The notes beneath the pieces were generated by a model that worked only from the letters and a program-made list of their open reading frames with translations, was not told the DNA's origin and searched no databases. A program made the position numbers and the translations under genes. 64,000 nt of DNA, taken from NCBI GenBank assembly GCA_905250075.1, contig CAJNOP010000013.1:434001-498000 (forward strand), in the 5' to 3' direction. Positions 41,401 through 54,405 of the stretch are shown here, piece by piece (position 1 is the stretch's first letter; every line of letters begins with the position of its first letter). The stretch comes from Rotaria sp. Silwood1 (lineage: Eukaryota > Rotifera > Eurotatoria > Philodinida > Philodinidae).

Positions 41401-44400
41401 ATGATTCAACAAAAAGTATATTCATTGATGATTCAATGTTAATACGTGATGTTCTTTTTGTACTTATTCATAAAAATCATCGAGAGCCTGATATTAATTA
41501 TGCTCTTGTTGAAGTTTTACCTGATCTTTATATGGGTAAAAATATAACGAAAGAAAAAGATCTTATTAAAATAATTTCATTTTTTAAATTACAAATTTAG
41601 AACGTATTTTTGAAGATCATCAAAAATTAAGTGAAGCTATTCTTATGTGGCCAACGGTAACTTCAAATCGACTTAGTTTTACTAAACGTCTTGAAAAATA
41701 TAATTTTTTTCGAACATTTACTGCAAATGATGAATTATCACAAACACCTGATATTGAAGGAAATATTTATTTAAAAGAAAAATCTCGTAAATCATGGAAA
41801 AAACATTTTTGTGTACTTCGTTCATCAGGTCTTTATTTTATGCCTAAAGGCAAAAGCAAAGTAAATAATTTTTGTTTCTTAGTAATTAGTATTTATTAAT
41901 TTTTAATTTTTAGAAAGATCTTGTCTGTTTGGCAAAATTTGAAAATGTTGAACTATTTTTTGGTCTCGATTGGAAAAAGAAGTTTAAATCACCAAGTGAC
42001 TTTTGTTTTGCATTAAAGGTTATTATTTTCAATTTCCATGTTTCTAGATATAAAAATGATTGATTTGAATTTCTTGTTTTTTTTTCTTCTAGCATCCATT
42101 GATTCAAAAGAAAAGCTCAAAATATATAAAATATATGTGTGTTGATACAAAAAATGAATTTGATCGTTGGATTATAAATATTCGAATAGCTAAAGTATAT
42201 TTTGTAAGAGTTTTGATCAAAACAATAAGAATGTCTTGCTTTTTTAGTTCGGACAACAATTAAAAATAAATTATTTACTTGTGGATAAAGCGATGAATAT
42301 GTATCATTCATCAGGTAATAAAAATTATTTTTGATATCAAACTATAATATAAAATAGAGAAGATTTTCGTTATAAAGAAAAAAGTTTGACAAGGTTGAGA
42401 AAAATTTATAACAACATACACGAAGAAAGGATGATAAGACATACATTAACTTTCATTTTCTCTTCCTACCGACTGTGAAGAACATTAATATCGTTATGGT
42501 TACGCTTATTCCTAAAAGAAAACAAGAATCATAGAAAAAACTGTTGGTACAATCTCTATGGGATTGACATGTGAAACACGACGTAGCTGCTGCTGCTAAA
42601 CGCAGAGAAATTGCGTTATTCTATGTGTTTTGGGACATATTTGTTCATCATCCTTTTATTTTTATCCTTAAGAAATGCAACAAGGAAATAGTTCATATGG
42701 GAAATCGACAAATGAGTGTTACGATAATTGGTCACAATATAGAATTGTTTGCATGTTTTATAGAAGTATAGATTCTATTTCATTTCTCACAAACCTTTTT
42801 TTTTTTACAGACATGTGATTCAATCACATACAGCAGCACACCAGGATGCAGTTGACATGTGAATACTGAAGATTTATCCTATGGAATGAGATCGTAGATT
42901 ATCTCTCTCGTAAACAGTATTTTAAGGTTGATATGTACATTTTGAATTTATCGAAATATTACAGAAGGCCAAGGATCATCAATTGTCGAATAGTGAAAGT
43001 CACAGCCGATAGGAGCTCCAAACTACGGAAAAACTATAGAGGATTATAGAAAGTTTTAAAGCAACTACTACTTATTGTCTTGCACGGCTTCACGCTCAAT
43101 TAAAAGGGTTCATTAAACATTTGTATTCAAACTTCTATCTAATGTTTTTTATTTGTGAATAGATTGCTAGTTATTTTGTGAATCCTTCGAAGTTATTTCT
43201 CCATGATGCTGAGAAAATTTCTTTACCGATTTTATTTTTTACCATTGTGACTAACTGCGTTTAGATCAATTGTCATAGACTTAGTTCGTATATTCGAACG
43301 AAACGTTATTGATATACGATCAGTTAGGAGGGGTGAAGATCAAATTTTTATTCCTTCACTTCAACACTCCTTTTATATCTTGTTTCACAAAATTGTATTT
43401 TTTCTCTAACAGAAAACACCATTCATAAAAATTATGTTGATAAAAAAAAATATCTTTGAAGGTCGTTTTGTTTCTGTTTGTACTATGCGTTCAGAAACAC
43501 CAATTGTGCAATCAGAGAATGATGATCTATTTATTCATGATTGTCAAACACCAATGTCACATAATCAATATTATGAATACCATCCGTCTGTATCTTGTAA
43601 GATGTAATTTTCCTTTGAAAATATCAATTCATTTTTTTTCCTATTTCACTCAGCAAATAACAATAATGATAATAAAAATACTATTAATGATGACGATGAT
43701 GATAACGATGATGATAATGAAAATTCTCCAATTAAATCAGCTAGTTATATGGATGAATTGCGTCAGAGACTTGAACGTGTTCTTAATGATTCACCTCAAC
43801 AAAGTTCAACATCGTATCATCCTATTCAATCATCATCACATGCAAAAGAAGCTATTCATCAACCAACATTAATTCCTTCACCAAAATTAAAATCAGCAAA
43901 TTCACAATGTTTAAATTCAACTGAAAGTTTAAATAAAACAAATAATCAAATAATATCACCATCAACTAGTGGTTCAACACCATTACCAAGAAAACAAATG
44001 CAATCATTTGGAAGTTTATCTTATCGAACAATAAATCCAATTAATCGTCATTCTCAACAACCAATGAGTAAAAGTTTTATTATATCAACAAAACGAGAAG
44101 GTATTTTATTTATTGAAGAATTTTATTAATAGACATCATCTTCCTACTATCGTAGATCGTCAAAGTACTGATTCATTATCTACAACATCAAAATCTGATT
44201 CACTTAATTTAGATCATACAGATTTTTCTCCTCCATCATCAACTTTTCTTAACAATCTTAATAATGCTAATAAAATAACAAATCCAGTTAAGTCTAAAGC
44301 AATGGTACGTAATAATATGAATAATAATTATTCAAAACAGCTACCACCATTGAAAAAACCTATAACATCATTTCGTGCCAATACTCAACCACAATTATCA

Positions 44401-44670
44401 TTACCTATTAAAAATGGACTTACTCTATTTGCTCCCAAACTTTCAGCTCCTATATTGCAAACATCTAAACAAACTAAACCAATAAATTTATCATTATCGA
44501 TTAGTTCATTTAGCAATAGCAAAAGTACAACAATAGCTGCTAATAACAAGCCTGTTCCACCTGTCCCTCCACGTAAATCAAGTATTCCACGCCCAGGTTT
44601 GAAACCACAACCACCACAACGAAATTCATCAACCAATCTTCTTCGTAAACCGCATGTCAGTGATTTATGA
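35481..44670 (+). CDS. MRL-family Ras/Rap-actin adaptor (lamellipodin/RIAM/MIG-10-like)
   Basis: MRL proteins bind Ras-family GTPases and phosphoinositides and link them to actin assembly and integrin activation at the leading edge. Eleven exons (35481-35759, 38580-38640, 39711-40231, 41268-41535, 41601-41860, 41914-42018, 42093-42194, 42248-42314, 43462-43596, 43654-44100, 44156-44670) total 2760 nt, 919 aa. The N terminus is acidic with short helices such as [15 protein letters not shown]. The Ras-association domain starts about residue 318 ([34 protein letters not shown]). A PH domain, about 428-540, follows through the conserved linker [33 protein letters not shown], then [29 protein letters not shown] and [17 protein letters not shown]. 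The RA-PH tandem is diagnostic. The tail is Ser/Pro-rich with an SH3-type site VPPVPPRKS near residue 880. I see no Ena/VASP-binding FPPPP motif. Confidence 0.92.
35760..38579 (+). other. intron 1 of the MRL gene
   Basis: This 2.8 kb intron has no supported gene or clear repeat. It may hold regulatory sites or an alternative first exon, but nothing in the sequence shows this. Confidence 0.4.
40232..41267 (+). other. intron 3 of the MRL gene
   Basis: A 1.0 kb intron between the acidic N-terminal exon and the exon that begins the RA domain. No repeat or gene is recognisable. Confidence 0.4.
42550..42745. repeat. dispersed repeat, copy A
   Basis: Located in the 1.1 kb intron 8 of the MRL gene. 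It shares a series of blocks, in the same order and orientation, with 48999-49195: caatctct.t.ggatt, aaacacgacgta, gggacatatttgttcatcat, and tcctt.agaa. The copies are clearly related but diverged. The unit is non-coding and its class is unknown. Confidence 0.45.
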
Positions 44671-44734
44671 TTGATTGGGAAATATTTAAATCGATCTACT
44701 TGATTGCCCCGTGAAAAAAAAAACAGTTTTTATT

Positions 44735-44740
44735 AATAAA
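44735..44740 (+). terminator. poly(A) signal of the MRL gene
   Basis: AATAAA 65 bases after the stop codon at 44670. Confidence 0.6.
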
Positions 44741-47142
44741 TACACAACAACAAAAAAGCAAAGCTTCATATAGACATTGACATGTAGTGAGATTACTTTA
44801 TTTGTTTTTACAATTTGTATTGAGTTATTATTATTATTCTTTGAATTTCTTTTTTTATACAAGTGTATTTCATCACATGTAATTGCTTCATACTTTTTAC
44901 ATACATTTTTGATTGGCCTTCAGTTTGTTTTTGTAAAATAAACTAATATGAAAGAACGAAAAGTTTGTATTCTATTGACATAAATAAAAGAATGATAGCA
45001 AAAAAGTATTCATTTTAACATATTAATAAAAATCATTTTTCGTCATTGAATTGAAGAAGAAAAAAAAAAAGATGCTTGATAAATTTCACGATTGTCACTT
45101 TAGATTTATGTTAATGATTCTAGTATTGAAATAATAATACAGAATGTAAATTAGTCAATAGTATTAATGCATCGCAGCATATATCAAGCGTTTTATTCAT
45201 ATGCATATGAAATATTGACTTTGGACTTCCCGATTATTTCTTACGAAAAGTTAGAATATGCATAGAAAAGATTGAATAAGTAGTTGTTGAAGATAAAAAG
45301 TGTATACTTACACATATATACTGAACTAATCAATACTAGTTTTCACTTTGTTATTCATGAAATAAAAAACGGTTCAATAATGAAAGTAGATATTATTCGA
45401 CTAAAACATCTATTTATTATGTTGAATATAAGAATATAAAGACAAAATCAAGTCACAGAACTGTTACAGATTGTATTTGGATCGAACGAAAAAAATTAAT
45501 AGCAAAACAAAATATATGGCAATGAGACGCACCTTAAAGGTATACTTAGGTAAATAAATCAGTCAACTGCGATGACGAAAGCATAAATGAGTCTGAAAAT
45601 TGAAGGATAAAAAAAAACTGTCTATGCAATAAAACTGAGTTTTGATTTTTGTAAATATGTTTAATAGCTTGTCTAAATCTCGAGTATGTGGGCGTATTTA
45701 TGTAAATGTATTCAGCGTGATTAACATTTTCTTTTCAACTAACATGTGAAGATTTTCGATCATTATTATATTGATCACAAGATTTTATTTTTCTTCTACC
45801 TAAATCAAACAGATGTTTGAAAATATAGAATAACTCAAACTCATAGGTTACTGAAGTAGCTTTAGAATAAAATGTAATTGTTGTTCGATTTCATATATTT
45901 TTTTTTTCTATTTTCCTGTAATCATAGTCTTCAAACTTTCTTTTTCACTTAATTATATATATTTTTGCATCGTCTCTAGATATACATTCAACATAATTTT
46001 TTTTTAATGATGATCGTCTAAATTTGTCCTGCATTGCAACGACAAAAACAAAATTTTTCTTTTTCTTATTCTTATGATATTATATTTGTTTTTATTATAT
46101 AATCTCTTTTCTTGGATATTATATTATTGGATATTTTATTACTAAATGTCATCATTGTCGATCAATAATTTGCATAGGTAAGAATTTAGAAGGGATACAC
46201 ATGCATGAAAAATCAAAGTATAAAATGTTTTTTTATGTACACATTACTTGACTGGCTTTTATTGTCTTCTTATTTTTATAATGTCTAGTTTAACTAGCTA
46301 TTATCCACTTAGAAAATGGTCTATATGAATTGTTTAAGCATACTTTGTCTTTTAATCACAAAATACATGTGATGTAGAACGTACTGGTGATTAAGCGTAC
46401 ATATTTTTAATCAGTTTTACTCGTGACATCTATTGACGATTAGAATCACTTTCAAAGCATTACTTCTTCGTTTTTCGTATTTAACAAAAAGTGAAGCGAA
46501 AATGATAGTAGCATCAGCAGACGGAAAGTAGAGAAGTTTCAGCATTCTCTCCTACAAATCTTTAGGTTCTGTTTTACAAGGAGCATTACCAAAGCATTCT
46601 CGCTCCTTCTCTATAGAAATGGACAGGAGAGTTTAGCCACCCTCTAGGACTTTTTTTGTCGTTACATCATTAGAAATTAGATGTAAATAATCGAAAAGTA
46701 AAACTCAAGATTACAATCAATTGATTCTATATCAAAGAGACTTAAGTTCCATTTGTATTGGTGTTAACGATGAGAAGAGAATTACATCTATGATATATTC
46801 GACAAGAACAGTATTTTTCTTTTTTAAATCTTGAAATTCAATTTTAAGAAAAAATTTATTATCAACTTTTAATTGACAAAAACTTTTCTATAATTCGCAT
46901 ATTCATTGCATTCATATTTCTTGTTCGTCATTTTCGTTTTTTATGGCTTCTTTTTTGATAAAATAACAAATGTTTTTTGTTAATGTCGACAGAAAGAAAG
47001 CTACTTAAAGTTTTTACACATCGAATTATTCTAATGATATTTGAAAAAGAAAAGAATGATTGAGTTGCCAAAACAAGAAAAAATAATAGTTTTTAACTGA
47101 AATTATAGCACTCTGAAACAAAAATCAACAAAATAATCGTTA

Positions 47143-48019
47143 CTGGGTGAGCCAACACTTTTGCAACGTTTTTTGTTTTACATGTATCTCCGTTCAAGTA
47201 TACGATAGAAGATTGATTTTTTTTTCAAAAGATGCCCCATTTAATGCTCTAACCGAATTACAAAACCACATCTTTTAAGCTCTTTTGAATATTTTTAAAC
47301 AAGCCATATCAAATACCGTCCATTCATTCTTGAGTGCAACATTTGAATACAAGCAGAAGAATAGTGAGTCTACTAAAACAGAAAGGTTATCATCTATTTT
47401 AAATTTAAACATAACAAGTTTGTGACATTTGTGTGTACTTTTCATGGCGCAATATCCTAAGAAGGAATTTTTCTCGTGATGTTCTTCAAAAATATATTTT
47501 GAAAAAGCAGTTATCTTCTTACACTGGCACCTAGCTGATACACTTTCAGTTCATACTGAAGTTGCTAAAGAACAAAAGAAAACGACACGATCTAAAAAGA
47601 ATGTTGCACAAAACGACGTCAAAAATAATATGTTTATTTTGAAATGAAGAAAAGATGTCAAACAGAAATAACCACATAATACTGATCAAATATTAATAAA
47701 TTGATAAATTTTCTGTTTTTTTTTGCACTAATAAGTTTACTGTTCTCTTAAAGTATGTCATAGAGGACGATAGTCTTAATTATCCATACTTTAAACTCCT
47801 AATTTCTGGATTTTCCACATTTCTTATAATGAGACTACACACATCTCCACCTTTATTGATTTATTAAGATTTCAAAAAAGAGCTAAAATGATTTGGTTTT
47901 GTAACTCTGATAGAGTATTAAATGGGGTATCTTTAAAAAAAACCAGTCCTCTATCATGTACCTGAACAGAGATGCATGTAAAACAAAAAGAAATGTTGCA
48001 AAATTTTTGGCTCACCCGG
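47143..48019. mobile_element. decayed Tc1/mariner-like element
   Basis: Inverted ends CTGGGTGAGCCAACACTTTT (left) and, read inward from the right, CCGGGTGAGCCAAAAATTTT are directly flanked by TA on both sides (47141-47142 and 48020-48021), the Tc1/mariner target. Similarity of the two ends continues inward for about 150 bp, including the ttacaaaacca and tagctcttttt blocks. The 877 bp length is shorter than a full-length element (about 1.3 kb or more), and only weak traces of a broken open frame lie in the middle. It is non-autonomous or decayed. Confidence 0.75.
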
Positions 48020-48998
48020 TACAGAAAGATGTTTAAATAACATCATTAAATTAATGTTAAAAAAGATTTATATCTTTCCATTATTGTCATTTGTGAAGGA
48101 AACATTATCATCATACTTGAAAATCACCAATAGCAGATGATAGCATCGTAAGTGTATAATAATAATCAGATTATATTGTGGGACAGCTTCCATAAAACGA
48201 ATCATTATTCTTCAATAATATACTAAAGCAATTATTACTCGTCATGATCGACTGATATTTATTATCTGGGGATGTGAAAAAAATTTGTTTACACTATATG
48301 TTGTGTGTGTCCTGCAAAGCTAGAAACAGATGATAGGTATCCTTTCTTCTATATGCTATATAATGATAAACGATTCTTGTAATTATCTTCGGCATTTTGA
48401 TTTGTTTTGTATACTTTTTTAGAACGAAGCGTTATGTCTTCATGAATATGGTATGGCAAAATTTGTTCGAAAAATAGACAGATTTAACAATGTAATTGTT
48501 ACCTCCACAGTAAAACCTTCGACCAGCATTGTCAAACAGGTTTGTGTTCATTCTAAACATATACTGTACTTATAACGTACATAGTACTCTTTTTTCTTTA
48601 ACATTGAGCTTATTTTGGTTACTTCTCTATTATCTAAGATTTTGTTTTCAACATATTTTAAGCCATTTTTTTGGTCACTTCTTATAAAGTAATTCTTTCG
48701 TATTTTATTTTCAATTAGTAGGAAAATATACACTAAGAAGCACACTTATAAAAGAAATGAACAACGAATAAGTGACGTTTGTAATACACAACAAATGATG
48801 ATATTTTATTTTTTTCTGATACACTTAAAAGTACTTCACATTTTTTCAAGATTTTAAGTAAATTATCATGAATAGGATTTGGATCATGAAAAGTGAGCCA
48901 TTGTACATATTATATCATATGTGCTGAAAGATTAAAAATATTTTATTAATAACAATAATCTTGTTATGCACTGTAGTGACGAAAAAAAGCTCAGAGCG

Positions 48999-49195
48999 CA
49001 ATCTCTGTAGGATTAAAATGACAAACACGATGTAAGTGTTGTTGTTAATTACATGAAACTTTTTTTTTATTCGATTTACTTAGGGACATATTTCTTTATC
49101 ATCTTTTACTCAATCCTTTAGAACTGCAGCACGGACGTGTTTCATATATTGTAATGAGATGTTAGTGTTATATAGGCTTTGATTGCACATTAATA
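48999..49195. repeat. dispersed repeat, copy B
   Basis: Diverged copy of the unit at 42550-42745 in the same orientation, 6.4 kb downstream and outside the MRL gene. No terminal inverted repeats were noticed. Confidence 0.4.
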
Positions 49196-50007
49196 GCGTC
49201 TGTCACAATCTGTAGGGGAAAGGACATGGATCCAAATTTCTATTTCTATATACTTCAAAACTCCTTTTAGATTGTGCTTAAGCAAAATCAATTTGATGAT
49301 AAGGTATTGGCTACATAATTTATTTATTATCAGTCAAGAAATAGACTTGAAACACTAAATGTATCTTATTTATCACTATCAAACAGATTATAGATTATTT
49401 CTTGTTAACTTAATTCTTAGATTGACTTTCGCTTTTGAAGTTTTTATTTGCTATTACTACTCAACTTTTAGGTCTTCTTAACTTTTATCTGTATTGATTC
49501 GCCAAGAGATGAATTATTTACTATATGTCTGTTCTTTTGTCTATTATAAGTTTATGTTTATTGTCTCTTTCACTTGTCCACCAGCAATGCTGAATATAGG
49601 TGCATGTATGAATGTATTGAGAGCAAAATTTCATGCTAATAAATCTTTAAAAAAGTACGATTGTTTTTTTTTCGAATTCTTTCTTTCATCTTTTCTCTTT
49701 TATTGATAAACCAGCGTATTATACCCTTCTTATTCATGTTTTTTTGGTATTATTCGTATATGAATAATTTTGACAAGCCATCATGCTGTGATGTATTATA
49801 TTCTATGAATGAATACGACCACCCATCTATAGTTAATATCTATCAATATATTTATATATATATATATTCTATTTAATCTATTCAAATTATAAAATTTGGT
49901 CTCGATGAAACGTTATTATCAACGATTATTTTCTTTTTTTCGACAAAACTTTATCTTAGTTTAGAAGTTTCTCATTTTTACATAAAAAAAAGAAATCGAA
50001 AATTTAT

Positions 50008-53000
50008 ATGGCTCTTTTAAGAATTTTTAAAATAATCGAAAATTTCATAACATCTATTATCAATCAACGACAATATCAATCTATATCGTGTCATCAATTA
50101 TCTAATACAAAAGAAGTTCATATTTTTTGCAATCATAAAAATAGTACATATTGTTCAGGTGCATTACCACATGTATCTGTTGTAAGTTTATTTATTTTCT
50201 CTTTTGTTCTTTTGATAACTCATGATTGCCAAAAAGAAACACTTAATTTTTTTCAAGTCTATTTATTTCTATATTTATTTTAAGAATTGATTCTAAGAGT
50301 TCTCTCGATTATTATAAACATTTATTCTACCTTTGTAACTATTATATTTTGATGGCGTGATCATTCTTTTTTAATACTTAGAAATCTAGGGTTGTTATGG
50401 GCTTGACAAATTAAGCTAAAGGTATACTCACAGTTATAAGCAACTGATCAATGATCGCTTTGCTTATAAAGTACTTTTTTATGAGATGTTTTATTTTCAT
50501 AGCTAACAATAAAAAAAAAGAAAATAATCTTCTTTTTCTTCTAACTTCGATGACTAAGGTTCGTACAACTGAAACATTGGAAAAGACAATACTTTCGTTT
50601 TTGTTCTATATATTCTTGCAATTTTACAATCAATATCGTTTGTCGATTGATTCTTTCATGATTTTTTGATATTGCCCCAAAAGAAGTACTCATGATTACT
50701 AGTAAACGAGGTCACTGTTTCTTTACTGAATAATCATTAAAAATATTGAATACTTTTTTCATGTTACTCAGAAGGGCAAGTAAAGCAATCTTTCAAAGTT
50801 GCCAACAATAAAAAGTATTTTAACAAACGAAATAGTAAATAACTATTATGCATAGTTATTTAGAACATTACAAAAAAATCAATTTATTCTTTTAAAACAA
50901 AAATTATGTAGGAACATGACTTCTTTACTTTTTTTTTAAGGATTCAATTAACATTTTCCCATTAACATCAACGAAGAAAAAGACTACACGTAATTCTCTC
51001 CCAGCTCCAGTTAATAATCGTATTACGAGTAGTATTCGTGGTCCAACATGGTGGTTATCATTAATATTATTACTTATATCTGTTGCTATTGGTTTTCAAC
51101 TTGGTCTTGTTTTCCTATGTAATATTAAACGATGTCTAACTGATGATTTATCTTTGGAACAAGATTCTAATGGTTTATATGATAGTAATCGAGCAAATCC
51201 ATCACTTGTTTCATCAATTAATTTACCCCGTGTATTACAAAAGAAACAATTAATTCTTGTTGCTATTATGACAAGTAAAGATTTTTTAACAACACGTGCA
51301 CCAACTGTTATGCGTACATGGGCAGGAAACGTACCTGGACAAGTGATATTTTTTTCAAGTGAAGGTTCAACAACAAATGATTCAAATATTAATCTTGTTA
51401 GTTTACCATCAGTTACAGATACATATCCACCACAGAAAAAATCATTTCTTATGATGAAATATATTTATGATCATTATTTAAATAAATTTGAATGGTTTAT
51501 GCGCGTTGATGATGATGTTTATATAAGAACAGATAATTTAGAACAATTACTTCGTTCTATTGATAATCGTACGATTTCTTTGTTTTTTTTTTTTTCTATA
51601 TTTGAAAGGTCATTGTCTTTTGTTTGTTTAGGTAAACCATATTACATCGGACAACCAGGCATGGGAACGAAAGAAGAATTTGGTAAATTAGCGTTAGGTG
51701 AAAATGAAAACTTCTGTATGGGTGGTCCGGGTATAATATTATCTCGTGAAACTCTAGCTCGATTTACTCCACATATAAAAAAATGTTTAAAAAATTTTTA
51801 TACTTATCATGAAGATGTTGAACTTGGTCGATGTGTACATAAATACGCAAATACATCATGTACATGGTCGTATGAAATGCAACACATTTTATATAATCAT
51901 CCAAATAAAACCGAAGGTTATAAAGCTCGAAATTTAGTATCAACAGATATTTTACGTGCAGTTAGTCTTCATTCAATAAAAGATATACGTGTATTTACAC
52001 GTGTACATAATTTTGCTTTACAACGACGAATTATTGAACTTGAACAACGTAATATGTTATTGCATCGACAAACACGTGTTTATGATAAAATTCTTAATAT
52101 AGAAAATCAAATAAAATTTCTAATAAAAAGACTTTTTAAATTAATACAAAAAACTAAAAATGAACACATGCAAAAAAAATTAAGACAAATGTATAAACAA
52201 TTAAATATGCCTGATCGACATATTGCTGAACAATTGATGACATTGTATAATAACACATATCGATTATTTAAAATTGACGATGATGAACAATTGACTATAG
52301 GTATTATATCATACTGTAATTTAGAACATATGAATTTGTTAATTTTATTAAATGTATTTAGATCGTCTATTATGGAATGCTTTACAAATATATTTTAATG
52401 AATCTCTTCCATCATCAAATGATTTAACTTTTTCCTTTTTATTCGATTCAATCCAAGCAATGTCTAATAATTATACACACACGAAAAGATCTTTAAAAGA
52501 AAAACATAGCCATAGCATTTATTCATTATTTACTGCTAGTCAATATTCAGCTAATACAGAATTGCCTGTTCGATCGATTGAACCAGCATATAAACAATGT
52601 TTTGATGAAGTTGTTCGAACGTATATGGAAGCAGTTAATAAAATTTCAAGAAATATGGGTCGATTTTTAGAATATAAAAAAACTTTATATGGTTATTATA
52701 AATATGAACCAAGACATGGAATGAATTATATTCTAGATTTATATCTTATCTATCGAAAATATATGGGCAGAAAAATGTCGGTAAGTTAATAAATATTTTA
52801 ATGAATCAATGACTTTTTCTTTTAATTGGTATAAAACAAAAATTTCAAATTAGAATATCTAATAGACATTCTCTCTTTATCTTCCTAAATAAAAAAAAAA
52901 AAATTTTGTTTCTAGTAATAATTTGAATTGTTATTCTTTTTTAGGTACCCGTACGAAAACGTATTTATGTTGTGCAAAAATTTCGTCCACTATATTTTCG

Positions 53001-53934
53001 TGAGCTTTCTTCATCATATTCAAGTGCAATATTATCTCCTGTTGGAGCTGGCTCTCCTAATCTTATTAATTCTATTTCACCGGTGATTACGAATGCAAAT
53101 ACGACTATAATTTTACCTTTGGCACCTGTTCCTATTCATATGATTGTGCCTGTTAGTGGACGTCTTCCTACTCTCAAACGATTGTTAACAAATTTTGATC
53201 ATATCGTAATGCGTTCTAATGATTCTGATCTTCTTAATGTACATCTTTATATAATTCTAATGGAAACAGCAGAAGATAGTGGTGAACGTATGTCAACACT
53301 TGCTGATTATATAAAAAAATTTATTCAAAAATATCAATCATCACGTATACATTTAATTGAAGTTGAAAATGGAAATTTTACACGAGGTTATGCACGTTCA
53401 TATGGTGCATCTCGTTTTAATGATACTGATCTTTTATTTTTCATTGATCTTGATATGGTTTTTACTCGTGATCTATTTCCACGTATACGTCATCATACGA
53501 TCTTTAATAAACAAGTTTATTTTCCGATTATATTTAGTCAATATGATCCAGGTTATTGGGAAACAACACAAACTTCATTAAATTTCTCTTCTTTTAATCT
53601 TCGTGATGATATTGGTTATTGGCGCCTATATGGCTTTGGTATGCTCGGAATATATAAAGTTGATTTAGGACAAATTGGTAGTTGGAATGTTGAAATAAGT
53701 GGATGGGGAAAAGAAGATGTAGAAATTTATGATAAATTGGTACAATGTCCAACTTTAAATGTTTTTCGAACAATTGATAATAGTTTAATGCATATATTTC
53801 ATACAAAAGATTGTTCACCAACATTACGTGATGATCAAATGAATATGTGTAAAGGAACTAAATCGATAACATTAGGATCACAACGTATATTAGTACGATA
53901 TGTTCAAAAACTCATTGAGCTCAATAAAATCTGA
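50008..53934 (+). CDS. CHSY: chondroitin sulfate synthase (CHSY family)
   Basis: This is the bifunctional Golgi enzyme that extends chondroitin by alternately adding glucuronate and N-acetylgalactosamine. Exons 50008-50181, 50941-51568, 51632-52300, 52362-52780 and 52945-53934 total 2880 nt, 959 aa (human CHSY1 is about 800). A type II signal anchor lies at about residues 94-118 (WWLSLILLLISVAIGFQLGL). The N-terminal GT31-type domain shows FFSSEGS, YPPQKKSF, the metal-binding DDD of RVDDDVYI at 248-250, ENFCMGGPGIILSRE and HEDVELGRC. The C-terminal GT7-type domain shows VPVSGRLPTL, FFIDLDMVF with DLD at 798-800, YFPIIFSQYDP and SGWGKEDVEIYDK. All key motifs are present. The first exon adds a longer cytosolic tail than vertebrates have; it supplies the only suitable ATG and joins in frame. 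The 63-bp second intron is in frame without stops. No poly(A) hexamer was seen soon after the stop. Confidence 0.93.
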
Positions 53935-54019
53935 TATATTGTTTTGTTTTTCTTTTCATTGGCTAAGATATAATTACTAAGCTAATCGAAAATAATACTT
54001 TAAAACGAAAGATTGGTCT

Positions 54020-54405
54020 TAGTAAAACCATAATAGTAAATTACCATCATATAATTGTATTTCAATCAGATCAATTTGACTATCATAATTGAAATCAGTA
54101 TTTTAAAAATTCAACTAGTTCATAATGCTCTATTGATCAGTTATAATCATGATTAGCAGTATAACCAGCAAGACGAGCTAAATCAAAATAAATACTAAAA
54201 TGAGATTCTAACAATATCAGTATGCGAAATTCATAGCACGTTCAATAAAAATCCTCACGATTATTATCAGTTTTACGAAATTTATTTCGATCTAAACTTT
54301 TCTTACGATTTAGATTTGATTGAATGAAATTTCGATCGTAAAAGCTGTAAGGACGATTGGAAGTTATTGATAATGATGCGGGTTTTTCTAGATAATTTCT
54401 AATTA
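54020..54405 (-). pseudogene. decayed coding fragment of unknown family
   Basis: On the minus strand a single frame reads protein-like for about 95 codons (SLDRNKFRKTDNNRED, then HFSIYFDLARLAGYTANHDYN), interrupted by TGA stops. A second protein-like stretch follows, DFNYDSQIDLIEIQLYDGN, toward 54030. The codon choice resembles that of real genes in the window. I cannot name the family, and no start or splice sites are evident. It is probably a fragment of a dead gene. Confidence 0.35.

Larger units (their letters stand above)
44741..50007. other. 5.3 kb intergenic region
   Basis: No gene is supported. It contains the Tc1/mariner-like element at 47143-48019 and copy B of a dispersed repeat at 48999-49195. 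The right end should include the promoter of the chondroitin synthase gene. Confidence 0.45.

Noticed and set aside
44101..44132. Shorter intron ending at aatag (44131-44132) in the last MRL intron
   Set aside because: That acceptor breaks the frame; the acceptor at 44154-44155 keeps it and follows a pyrimidine-rich tract.
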